Positions 18,772-26,325 of a DNA stretch of 64,000 nt are shown one piece after another (the first letter of the stretch is position 1; each line of letters begins with the position of its first letter). The DNA is from Planktothrix rubescens CCAP 1459/22. Lineage in GTDB: Bacteria; Cyanobacteriota; Cyanobacteriia; Cyanobacteriales; Microcoleaceae. Made by a program: the position numbers and the translations under genes. Location of the stretch: NCBI GenBank assembly GCA_904830895.1, contig LR882958.1, positions 4,173,501 through 4,237,500 on the forward strand, written 5' to 3'. The notes beneath the pieces are model-generated. The model was not told where the DNA came from, ran no database searches, and worked only from the letters and a program-made list of their open reading frames with translations.

Positions 18772-20235
18772 CTAATAGTGACGCGGGGTATAAACCCATT
18801 GTTTTTTATCTCCTTGCTGAATAATTCGAGTTTTACTCGATCCGATTAAAATTACCGTTCGCATATCGGCATCTTCAACGGTTAATTCTGCTAGGAATTT
18901 GATCGTTACGGTCTGCCCTTTGCGTCCTAAATTATGGGCTAAAATAATAGGGGTTTGGGGCGATCGCCACTTTAATAAAATCTCTTTAGCCTGGGAAAGT
19001 TGCCAAGTCCGATCCTTAGAAACTGGGTTATAAAATGCGATCGCTAAATCCGCTTTTGCCGCCAACTCAATTCGCCCAGCAATTGTTTCCCAAGATTTGA
19101 GAATATCAGATAAGGAAATCGCACAAAAATCATGGCCTAACGGGGCTCCCACACTGGCGGCCGCCGCTTGCATAGCTGAAATCCCAGGACATACCTGAAT
19201 ATCTAGGTTTTCCCATTCCGGTTTTGCCTTTTTTTCTAATACCTCAAACACCGCCGATGCCATAGCATAAATCCCCGGATCACCGGAAGAAACTAACACC
19301 ACCGACGCACCACCGGAGGCTAAATCTAAAGCTATTTCCGCCCGATCTAATTCCACCCGATTATCCGATTCATGGCGAATAATTTCCGGTTTCCGTAGGG
19401 ATTCTACTAAATCTAAATAGGTTTTATAACCCACCCAATCCGTTGCGGTTTCCAGCACCTCTCGCACTTCTGGAGACATCCAACGGGCTGCACCCGGCCC
19501 CGTTCCCACAATCGCTAACTTGCCAGGATTTAGCCCGGTTTCTGGCGGGGAAATAGGGCTTTCTTCCCCTAGGGTAGTTCGGTAGAAATCCTTTGAGTTG
19601 CCCTGATCCAAGAGATAAACCAAACAATTTAAACTCGGTTTTGCTAATTCTAAATTATTATGATCTCGAATCTCAATAGTTAATTTTCCCTCGGCTGAAA
19701 AGGGTAACTGACTATTTTCTAACCAGTCGGCTTCACCAATTAATTTTACTGTTTCCCCCGCTAACAAATCGGAAATAAAAGTTTTAGCATCATCGGGATT
19801 AACTAATTGATAACCCGCCGGGGGAGATAATAATGTGGTTTTAAATCTAATCTCGCCACTGGTGGTAATTGCCGGGGAAATTTGCAGCGCGATCGCAATT
19901 TGACGAGCTAAATCATTAACACCTTGTAAACCGCCCAATAAAGGGACTACAGCACTACCATCTTCCGCGATCGCTAATACCGGAGGTTCGGTATTTTTAT
20001 TAATTAATAAAGGAGCAATTGTCCGAATCAATATTCCCGCCGCACAAACTCCAATTATCGGTGTTCCAGTTTGGTAGAATTGTCGTACCGTTTCCCCAAA
20101 ATTATTATAGGTTAAATCCGCCGATTGGGTACGATTAATTAAACCATAAATCATCCCTGAACCGATGCTCTCTTGAATTTTCCGAGCAACTTTTATGCTG
20201 GTTTCTGTTAGAATAATAATAGCGGGTGGTTTCAT
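18772..20235 (-). CDS. cobJ: fused CbiG / CobJ (cobalamin synthesis)
   Basis: A two-domain fusion. The N-terminal ~235 residues are CbiG-like (cobalt-precorrin-5A hydrolase; GVCAAGILIRTIAPLL, VVPLLGGLQGVNDLA). The C-terminal ~240 residues are CobJ/CbiH (precorrin-3B C17-methyltransferase, ring contraction), with KLAIVGTGPGAARWMSPE, SSGDPGIYAMASAVFE and the SAM-site ILAHNLGRKGQ. The ATG at 20235 overlaps the stop of cobI by 4 bases (ATGA), so it is preferred over the start at 20274. It is the last gene of the cobG-H-I-J operon. Such fusions are common in cyanobacteria. The presence of CbiG is typical of the cobalt-early (anaerobic) route. Confidence 0.92.
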   Translation of the reverse strand: MKPPAIIILTETSIKVARKIQESIGSGMIYGLINRTQSADLTYNNFGETVRQFYQTGTPIIGVCAAGILIRTIAPLLINKNTEPPVLAIAEDGSAVVPLLGGLQGVNDLARQIAIALQISPAITTSGEIRFKTTLLSPPAGYQLVNPDDAKTFISDLLAGETVKLIGEADWLENSQLPFSAEGKLTIEIRDHNNLELAKPSLNCLVYLLDQGNSKDFYRTTLGEESPISPPETGLNPGKLAIVGTGPGAARWMSPEVREVLETATDWVGYKTYLDLVESLRKPEIIRHESDNRVELDRAEIALDLASGGASVVLVSSGDPGIYAMASAVFEVLEKKAKPEWENLDIQVCPGISAMQAAAASVGAPLGHDFCAISLSDILKSWETIAGRIELAAKADLAIAFYNPVSKDRTWQLSQAKEILLKWRSPQTPIILAHNLGRKGQTVTIKFLAELTVEDADMRTVILIGSSKTRIIQQGDKKQWVYTPRHY

Positions 20236-20936
20236 TGCGGTTGGGTGGTACTCGGAACTAAAATTAATGACCAATAGGTGACGGCTTCAGGATCAACTTC
20301 AGTAATCGGAATAATTTTCTGATTTGGTAAAGTAGCTCTTTCGATATAAAGGGCGCGATTTAATAATCCTAATTCCGCCAAAATATCCCGAACTTTCGCA
20401 AAATGTCGGCCTAATTTAATAATAGCCGCGGCATCAACTTGGGAAAGGCGATCGCGCAATATTTCCGCTTCCAATGTCCCAGGCATAATACTAAAAACAT
20501 CATTTCGATAGGTGATCGGCACGCCCAACATAGCTGCGCTGGCCATCACCGAAGAAATTCCGGGGACAACTTCAATCGCAAACCGCCCAGCTAGGCGATT
20601 CAAGATATACATAAAACTGCCATACAGCATCGGATCGCCCACACAGAGCACCGCCACATCTCGCCCCAAACTCAACTGTTCGGCAATCTTTTCGGCCGCG
20701 ATATCATAATAGGGTTGGGAACTGCGCTCCACACTGAAGGGCAGGGGCATGGGAATTTCAATCTGATCGGGGCGAATAAAATCGGCCACGATCGCCCTGG
20801 CCAAAACCTTGCCATTTTCTAAGGTCGGATAGGCAATTACCGGGACAGTGGTTAGTATCCGGTGGGCCTTGAGGGTGAGTAATTCGGGATCTCCGGGGCC
20901 AATACCCAATCCATAAAGTCGTCCTAATGGGCTCAT
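20232..20936 (-). CDS. cobI: precorrin-2 C20-methyltransferase
   Basis: CobI/CbiL transfers a methyl group from SAM to C20 of precorrin-2 (or cobalt-precorrin-2). The tetrapyrrole methylase fold is clear: RLYGLGIGPGDPELLTLKA at the N-terminus, AVLCVGDPMLYGSFMYI, and VVPGISSVMASAAMLGVPI. The length of 234 residues fits. Its start overlaps cobH by 4 bases and its stop overlaps cobJ by 4 bases, showing tight translational coupling inside the operon. Confidence 0.94.
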   Translation of the reverse strand: MSPLGRLYGLGIGPGDPELLTLKAHRILTTVPVIAYPTLENGKVLARAIVADFIRPDQIEIPMPLPFSVERSSQPYYDIAAEKIAEQLSLGRDVAVLCVGDPMLYGSFMYILNRLAGRFAIEVVPGISSVMASAAMLGVPITYRNDVFSIMPGTLEAEILRDRLSQVDAAAIIKLGRHFAKVRDILAELGLLNRALYIERATLPNQKIIPITEVDPEAVTYWSLILVPSTTQPQ

Positions 20937-21562
20937 AATTCGTTTTCCTTTGCTAAGGCGTTGACTGCTGCTGCTGCGATCGCACTTCCCCCCCGCCTCC
21001 CGTGCAGGGTGATAAAGGGAACACCGCGACTATGGGCTGCTAATTCGGCTTTTGATTCTTCTGCCCCTACAAACCCCACGGGAAAACCTAAAATTAGGGC
21101 GGGTTTTGCTATGCCCAAATCTAGTAATTCTAGTAAGTGAAATAAGGCAGTTGGGGCATTCCCAATGGCAACTACAGCCCCGGCCAAATCCGGTCGCCAT
21201 AATTCCAAAGCCGCGGCTGATCTGGTATTATTAATTTGACGGGCTATTTCAGGAACCTCTGGGTGATTCAGGGTGCAAATAATTGAGTTATTTTGAGGTA
21301 ATCTCTTGCGGGTAATCCCATTCGCAACCATCTGAGAATCACAAAGAATTTTAGCACCTTTTGTAAGGGCATCCCGTCCGATTTTTACCGCATTGGATGA
21401 GGCTTCTAAATCCTGAACAATATCGGTCATTCCACAGGAATGAATTAAACGTACCGCTACATGAGCTAAATCCTCCGATAGATTTTCTAAGGGAGTTTCA
21501 GCGCGAATCATCGCAAAGGATTTTCTATAAATATCATCACCATTTCGCAAATAGTCCAGCAT
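20933..21562 (-). CDS. cobH: precorrin-8X methylmutase
   Basis: CobH/CbiC moves a methyl group from C11 to C12 to give hydrogenobyrinate or cobyrinate. Motifs: SFAMIRAE near the N-terminus, AVRLIHSCGMTDI (the active-site His), CDSQMVANGITRKRLP, IGNAPTALFHLLEL and GFPVGFVGAEESKAEL near the C-terminus, all characteristic. The 209-residue length is standard. It lies 24 bases downstream of cobG and overlaps cobI by 4 bases. Confidence 0.95.
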   Translation of the reverse strand: MLDYLRNGDDIYRKSFAMIRAETPLENLSEDLAHVAVRLIHSCGMTDIVQDLEASSNAVKIGRDALTKGAKILCDSQMVANGITRKRLPQNNSIICTLNHPEVPEIARQINNTRSAAALELWRPDLAGAVVAIGNAPTALFHLLELLDLGIAKPALILGFPVGFVGAEESKAELAAHSRGVPFITLHGRRGGSAIAAAAVNALAKENEL

Positions 21563-21586
21563 ATTAATTGTTTGATATTTAAAAAA

Positions 21587-23035
21587 TTATTCTGGTTTAG
21601 TTTTATTGATATCAACACAAACTTTTTTAATTAATGGAAGAATATCAACCAGTTTTCCCTCACCAACTTGATAGTTTAACGAGTCTTGACCCTTGCCAAT
21701 ATAAACTTGATAACCCTCAACTTTTTTGCCATTTTGTTCAATTATTGTTCCTAAAAGTGTAATTTCTGCCGGACTCGGTTGGGCGCATAATTTATCACAA
21801 CCGGTCAAATGAATATTCACGGGGGAATTCAGCGTTAACTGTTCCTTGAGATCATCTGCTAATATTAAAGCATGGATTTGAGTTTCAGTTGCAGCCGCCG
21901 CACATCCAGGTTTGCCCGCACAGGCAACAATTCCCGCATCGACTAAACAATTTGATAATCCAAATGGGGCGAGTTTGGGTAATAATTCGGGTATTTTTTG
22001 ATTGGGAATATCGGGAATTAAAATAGTCTGCCAAGGAGTTAAGCGTAACTGACCACTCCCAAAAGTTTCCGATATTTCTACTAATTCCAAGAGTTGATCA
22101 GCACTCAATTTTCCTAATTTCAAGGATAAACCCAGATAGGATAATCCGGCTTGTTTTTGGGGATGAATTCCTAAATGGGCATAGGGTTGGCTGGGTAAGG
22201 GATTTAAAGTTTTTAAAACCGTCTTTTCTGGATCAAAAATTAGATTTAAAGGATACTCTAACTCAGCCTTAACTGCTTCGAGATAATTTTCTACACCCCA
22301 ATCTTTAAGTAAGTGTTTCATCCGGGGCTTTTTGCCCGTTTGGGATGGATTTTGTTGAACATAATTAATATAAACTTTAACCAGCGCAGCCACCACAGAT
22401 AAACAGTTTTCTGGCTTAATTAATATTGAAGTATGAGATAAATTTTTATCACCTCCAATGGCTAACTGGAAGTAAAGATCGGAGGTTGAATTTATAGGAT
22501 CATCAATAGCAATTGCTAAGAGTTGAATTTCATTATAACGGTGTTCCCAAGCTATCGGTGAGCGAGTTCCAATTCCCACTTTCCCCCCGCCATCAATGCC
22601 AATACTAAATTTAGGACTAAGTTCAATAATTGAGGGATGATTTTGAATAAAATAATCTAATTTTTGAACCAATGGACGAGTATCAATTAATTCTTGACTA
22701 TCAATTCCGGCGGTGGGACTAGCCATAATATTCCGCAGATGATCTATTCGAGGATCAAATGCAGCTAACCCTAAATTTTGTAAGGTCTGCAAAACTTCCA
22801 AACTGGGGGAAGTTTGTACCCCCCGAATTTGCAAATTACCTCGATTTGTGACTTGTAGGGTTTCACTTCCCCATGCTTTAAGTAATTGGGCGATCAATTT
22901 TCCCTGTTTACTATTCAGCCATCCCCCAGGGGTGCGGATGCGAATTAAAAACCCATCTTGGGCGGGAGTCCCATAAAATAACCCCGGACAAACATTTGCT
23001 TTAACTAACCAATTCACAATTATTTTTTTCTCCAT
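21587..23035 (-). CDS. cobG: precorrin-3B synthase (CobG-like)
   Basis: CobG belongs to the sulfite/nitrite reductase ferredoxin-like family and in the aerobic cobalamin route converts precorrin-3A to precorrin-3B using oxygen. Seen: the ferredoxin-like half-domain FLIRIRTPGGWLNSKQGKLI, RGNLQIRG, and the siroheme/4Fe-4S cysteines in ACAGKPGCAAAAT (C-x5-C) and HLTGCDKLCAQPSP (C-x3-C). The ATG at 23035 (MEKKIIVNWLVK) is preferred to an upstream in-frame ATG at 23062. It is the first gene of the operon and is preceded by a cobalamin riboswitch. Confidence 0.9.
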   Translation of the reverse strand: MEKKIIVNWLVKANVCPGLFYGTPAQDGFLIRIRTPGGWLNSKQGKLIAQLLKAWGSETLQVTNRGNLQIRGVQTSPSLEVLQTLQNLGLAAFDPRIDHLRNIMASPTAGIDSQELIDTRPLVQKLDYFIQNHPSIIELSPKFSIGIDGGGKVGIGTRSPIAWEHRYNEIQLLAIAIDDPINSTSDLYFQLAIGGDKNLSHTSILIKPENCLSVVAALVKVYINYVQQNPSQTGKKPRMKHLLKDWGVENYLEAVKAELEYPLNLIFDPEKTVLKTLNPLPSQPYAHLGIHPQKQAGLSYLGLSLKLGKLSADQLLELVEISETFGSGQLRLTPWQTILIPDIPNQKIPELLPKLAPFGLSNCLVDAGIVACAGKPGCAAAATETQIHALILADDLKEQLTLNSPVNIHLTGCDKLCAQPSPAEITLLGTIIEQNGKKVEGYQVYIGKGQDSLNYQVGEGKLVDILPLIKKVCVDINKTKPE

Positions 23036-23099
23036 GCGACGCAGAGAATTAGTTAGAAACAAGGGTTTTTTTAATATTACTTAAAAACCGTATTTCTAT

Positions 23100-23232
23100 C
23101 CAATCTTGAACCGCTTGAAATTGGCATTCTGACTCGCAAGAGAAAAGCTGAATAGGTAAAATCCAATTATTTTTTCCTTGATTACAGTTGCGGCACAGTA
23201 ACGGAATCTCACCGGACTTTCCCAACAACAAG
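23100..23232 (-). ncRNA. cobalamin riboswitch
   Basis: Read on the minus strand, the conserved pieces of a B12 riboswitch occur in order: GGGAAAGTCCGGTGAGATTC (ending near 23206), CCGCAACTGTA (23183-23193, reverse complement) and, after a variable arm, GAGTCAGAATGCC (23123-23135). This element folds around adenosyl- or methylcobalamin and usually switches off expression. It lies between a promoter at 23240-23268 and cobG, so it should repress the cobG-H-I-J operon when B12 is plentiful. No clear intrinsic terminator is seen between it and cobG, so control may act on translation. Confidence 0.9.
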
Positions 23233-23239
23233 CTAGGAA

Positions 23240-23268
23240 ATTATACCATAGACTATAGTTGACAATAA
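23240..23268 (-). promoter_or_regulatory. promoter of the riboswitch-cob operon
   Basis: On the minus strand a perfect -10 TATAAT (23240-23245) is preceded, 17 bases upstream, by TTATTG (23263-23268). The riboswitch begins within about 10 bases downstream of the -10 box. The -35 box sits only about 12 bases from the cbiET start codon on the other strand. Confidence 0.65.
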
Positions 23269-23279
23269 TTTTTTTAATT

Positions 23280-24509
23280 ATGAGCGATCAGGATCAGCAG
23301 TATCCATGGCTATCAATTATAGGCATAGGGGACAATGGACTAGAGGACTTAACCTCTGTAGGGCGGAGTCTCCTCTCCCTTGCCTCCGTAATTGTTGGAG
23401 GGGAACGTCATTTAGCCATGCTAACCGCAGAAGATAAGCGAGAAAAACTTCTCTGGACTTCTCCAATTGAAGATTCAATTAATCAGATTATTCGCCGTCG
23501 CGGTCAAGCTGTTTGTGTTTTATCCAGTGGTGATCCGATGTCTTATGGCATTGGCGTTACCCTGACTCGTCACATTCCGATCAACGAAATAACGATTATT
23601 CCCTCTCCGTCTACCTTTAGCCTCGCCTGTAGTCGTTTGGGTTGGTCGCTCACGGAGGTAGAAACATTAAGTTTATGTGGTCGCCCGCCAGCTTTGTTAA
23701 ATGCGGTACTTTATCCGAGGGCTAAATTATTGGTGCTCAGTGCTAATCGACAGACTCCCACCATCGTCGCCCAACTCCTAACCCAACAGGGCTTTGGGGA
23801 GAGTCAGATGGTGGTATTGGAACATCTAGGGGGAACCAGAGAACGCCGAATTGAGGGGACTGCCTGCGGTTGGAATGCCACGGATATCGCGGATTTGAAT
23901 GCGATCGCGATTACCTGTATTTCCTCCCAACCCGTTCCCCTCCCCCCTCGTCTCCCCGGACTGCCCGATTTTACCTATCGCCATGACGGACAATTAACTA
24001 AAAGAGAAGTGCGAGCGATTACCCTGGCGGCCCTAGCTCCCCTACCCGGACAACTGCTGTGGGATGTGGGGGCGGGTTGCGGCTCCATTGGGATTGAGTG
24101 GATGCGGAGCGATCGCCGTTGCCAAAGTATTGCGATCGAACAGCACCCCACCCGATTACAATATATTGCTGATAATGCAACGGCTTTGGGAACTCCCCAC
24201 CTCAAAATTGTGGCGGGAAAAGCGCCGATCGCTCTCCAAGATTTACCCCAACCCAATGCTATTTTTATTGGCGGCGGAATTACAGTCCCCGAACTCCTAG
24301 AAACCTGTTGGCAAGCATTACCATCGGGCGGTCGTTTGGTTGCTAATGCTGTCACCGTAGAAAGCGAATTAATGATGTTTCAGTGGTATAGTCAATTAGG
24401 GGGAGAACTGATCCGCATTGGGATTCAAAGGGCTGAACCTGTAGGCAAATTTTTAGGCTGGAAAGCCATGGCTCCCGTAACTCAATGGGTTGTTTTAAAA
24501 CCTTATTAA
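23280..24509 (+). CDS. cobL: precorrin-6Y C5,15-methyltransferase (CbiE-CbiT fusion)
   Basis: A bifunctional enzyme that methylates C5 and C15 and decarboxylates the C12 acetate side chain. The N-terminal CbiE domain (about 1-205) has SIIGIGDNGLEDLT, CVLSSGDPMSYGIG and SPSTFSLACSRLGW. The C-terminal CbiT domain (about 215-405) has LLWDVGAGCGSIGIEWMR (SAM motif I) and AIFIGGGITVPELLE. The ATG at 23280 starts MSDQDQQYPW; the frame also opens at a TTG at 23259. It runs divergently from the riboswitch-controlled operon with almost no space for a separate leader. HIP1 sites are frequent within it. Confidence 0.93.
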   Translation: MSDQDQQYPWLSIIGIGDNGLEDLTSVGRSLLSLASVIVGGERHLAMLTAEDKREKLLWTSPIEDSINQIIRRRGQAVCVLSSGDPMSYGIGVTLTRHIPINEITIIPSPSTFSLACSRLGWSLTEVETLSLCGRPPALLNAVLYPRAKLLVLSANRQTPTIVAQLLTQQGFGESQMVVLEHLGGTRERRIEGTACGWNATDIADLNAIAITCISSQPVPLPPRLPGLPDFTYRHDGQLTKREVRAITLAALAPLPGQLLWDVGAGCGSIGIEWMRSDRRCQSIAIEQHPTRLQYIADNATALGTPHLKIVAGKAPIALQDLPQPNAIFIGGGITVPELLETCWQALPSGGRLVANAVTVESELMMFQWYSQLGGELIRIGIQRAEPVGKFLGWKAMAPVTQWVVLKPY

Positions 24510-24569
24510 CATCTTTTTGGTTTGTTCTTTTAATTAACTGAAGAAAATGTTATAATTATCTTAAATTGT

Positions 24570-24622
24570 AAGTACCTAAACAAAATTAATTACAAATCCT
24601 CTACCCTGTTCCTTGTTCCCTT
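24570..24622. repeat. half copy of the ~128-bp palindromic element
   Basis: The stretch from AAGTACCTAAACAAAATTAA to CTCTACCCTGTTCC matches the left end of the element at 48602 (and the inverted right end of the one at 46925), but the GC-rich core and the other end are absent. It directly precedes the gene at 24630. Confidence 0.75.
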
Positions 24623-24629
24623 TATTTCA

Positions 24630-25241
24630 GTGATTACTAAACCCATTATTGGAGAAACTTGTCATCAGGTTACATTTAGTTATGGGGATGAATTGCGGCT
24701 AGATTTTGGTGAAATGTCTGCCTATAATCACCTTAAATTGAAACATTTACGCAAAGGAAGTTGGCAATTTTGTACAAGGGCAACATCTTGGATTTTCCAG
24801 CAAGGAGATCAAGTTTTAACTTCTAAGTTACAAGTTAATATAGATGCAGAAATAGATACTGTCAAAAAACTTTTGCAGCAATTGGAAAACAAAGAATTGA
24901 TTAATCTTGTAAATGATAATTTCATTGAGTCTGATTATTGGTTTTTTACCCAGGAGATCACACTTTCTAAATCCGTAACGATCTCTCCTTCAGGAACCGG
25001 GGGACGTTGCACCATTACTACCGTAATTCCTAACTCCCGGGCGGCAATAATTTTGGGATATGTGGCATCACCCCCGCTATTTTTACTAACAATTGCCCCA
25101 ATTTTATGTTCTTGTAAAAGCGATCGCTCCGACTCCAAAGAAAAGGGCCCCCGTTGCAAAATTAACTGTCCGGGGGGGATGGGTAAATTCGGTTCAGGAG
25201 GGTCAATCATTCGCATCAAAAACCAGATATTTTTTACATAG
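24630..25241 (+). CDS. hypothetical protein running antisense into cobK
   Basis: I do not recognise the family. The start is a GTG at 24630. The first ~105 residues (MITKPIIGETCHQVTF to about DYWFFTQE) have normal composition, with a beta-rich first half and a helical LQVNIDAEIDTVKKLLQQLE. The remaining ~100 residues come from the antisense strand of cobK (24935 onwards) and look non-native. The likely reading is a small genuine gene that lost its stop codon when the junction with cobK formed, or a truncated gene. Half of a mobile-looking repeat lies directly upstream. Whether it is expressed is unknown. Confidence 0.4.
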   Translation: MITKPIIGETCHQVTFSYGDELRLDFGEMSAYNHLKLKHLRKGSWQFCTRATSWIFQQGDQVLTSKLQVNIDAEIDTVKKLLQQLENKELINLVNDNFIESDYWFFTQEITLSKSVTISPSGTGGRCTITTVIPNSRAAIILGYVASPPLFLLTIAPILCSCKSDRSDSKEKGPRCKINCPGGMGKFGSGGSIIRIKNQIFFT

Positions 25242-25687
25242 GAATAGGTGGGAAGTTCTTGCCGACCAATAGTAAGAAATATGCGTTCAGCTAACCCGGG
25301 TAAAGTCTTGGCGGCAGCTTGATTTGTGTTTACCTCAATCCAATCATCTCCTAATACTGGTTTCCAAGGGGGACGAATTAGCATTAATCGGGGGATACCA
25401 GATTTAGAGGCGGCTTGAGCAGCATTAAAGGAAATTTGAGCGGCAAAGGGATGGGTAGCATCAATTAACAGATCAATGTGTTCTTGGCTTAGATAATCTG
25501 CTAATCCAGCCACTCCCCCAAACCCTCCGATCCGAAAAGAAACCGGGTTAGTTTGAGTCACGGGTTGTTGGGTTCGACCAGCTAAAGAAGCGATCGCCTC
25601 CACACCAGAAATTTGATTAATTTGAGTTGCTATTGCTACCGCTTCGGTGGTTCCTCCCAAAATCAAGACTCTTTTTTTATGATTCAT
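24935..25687 (-). CDS. cobK: precorrin-6A reductase
   Basis: CobK/CbiJ reduces precorrin-6A (or the cobalt form) with NADPH during corrin synthesis. Seen: the N-terminal nucleotide-binding LILGGTTEAVAIA, FRIGGFGGVAGLADYL, the very characteristic LLIDATHPFAAQISFNA, FLTIGRQEL and, near the end, IVSKNSGGDATYPKIIAARELGI with VVMVQRPPVPEG. Length 250 is typical. It lies on the same strand as the cob operon but is separated from it by cobL and the gene at 24630, so it has its own transcript. Confidence 0.95.
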   Translation of the reverse strand: MNHKKRVLILGGTTEAVAIATQINQISGVEAIASLAGRTQQPVTQTNPVSFRIGGFGGVAGLADYLSQEHIDLLIDATHPFAAQISFNAAQAASKSGIPRLMLIRPPWKPVLGDDWIEVNTNQAAAKTLPGLAERIFLTIGRQELPTYSYVKNIWFLMRMIDPPEPNLPIPPGQLILQRGPFSLESERSLLQEHKIGAIVSKNSGGDATYPKIIAARELGITVVMVQRPPVPEGEIVTDLESVISWVKNQ

Positions 25688-26325
25688 CGAAAATTGCCAA
25701 AACAGATTTAATCAGTAATTATTAATTGTATTATTAATGTAGTTTTATTGTAATAATAAATAATATCCTATCCATTATATCATTATCAGAGGCAATTTGT
25801 CAAGTTATAATCAAGAATATTTTTACATAGTTAAACTTAGTATATAAGTCAATAATAAATAAATAATTATTATCAAATTTTAAAAAAAGAGTGCTGATTT
25901 TAGGGATAGAGTGAAAATTATGATAGCTGTAATCCATGTTTTGAACCAGCCAAAAGCCCTTAATCAGATTGATCCCCTTGCAGATCAATCCGATCCTACT
26001 CGAATTCGAGTCAGTTGCTCTCCGATAACAGATTGGGTAAACTCTATTATAATATTGATAATATTCTTTTTTAGAAAATAAATATCCTTGTCTTGAGGAT
26101 ATTCCCTATGACATCAATTTTTTTCCTAAACTGACATCCATCGAAAATCTCTGTAGGGGGTTTATTAACCTTTTTTTAATTTTTATTAAAAAATGTCAAA
26201 ATTTGAGGGTGATGATTGTAAAATGTATAGGGAGGGACAAACAGAAAACTCTTGGTGTGTCAAACACTCTGCAAAAAGTACGATAACTACGAGTAATCGG
26301 ATAGACAATGCACAGAACCTAGTTG
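25688..26325. other. long AT-rich intergenic region
   Basis: About 640 bases between cobK and the large GGDEF/EAL gene. A short inverted repeat (GATTGATC at 25967-25974, GATCAATC at 25983-25990) was seen. A 64-codon frame at 26193 overlaps the following gene and is probably chance. No RNA gene or riboswitch was recognised; the region probably holds the promoter of the large gene. Confidence 0.45.
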
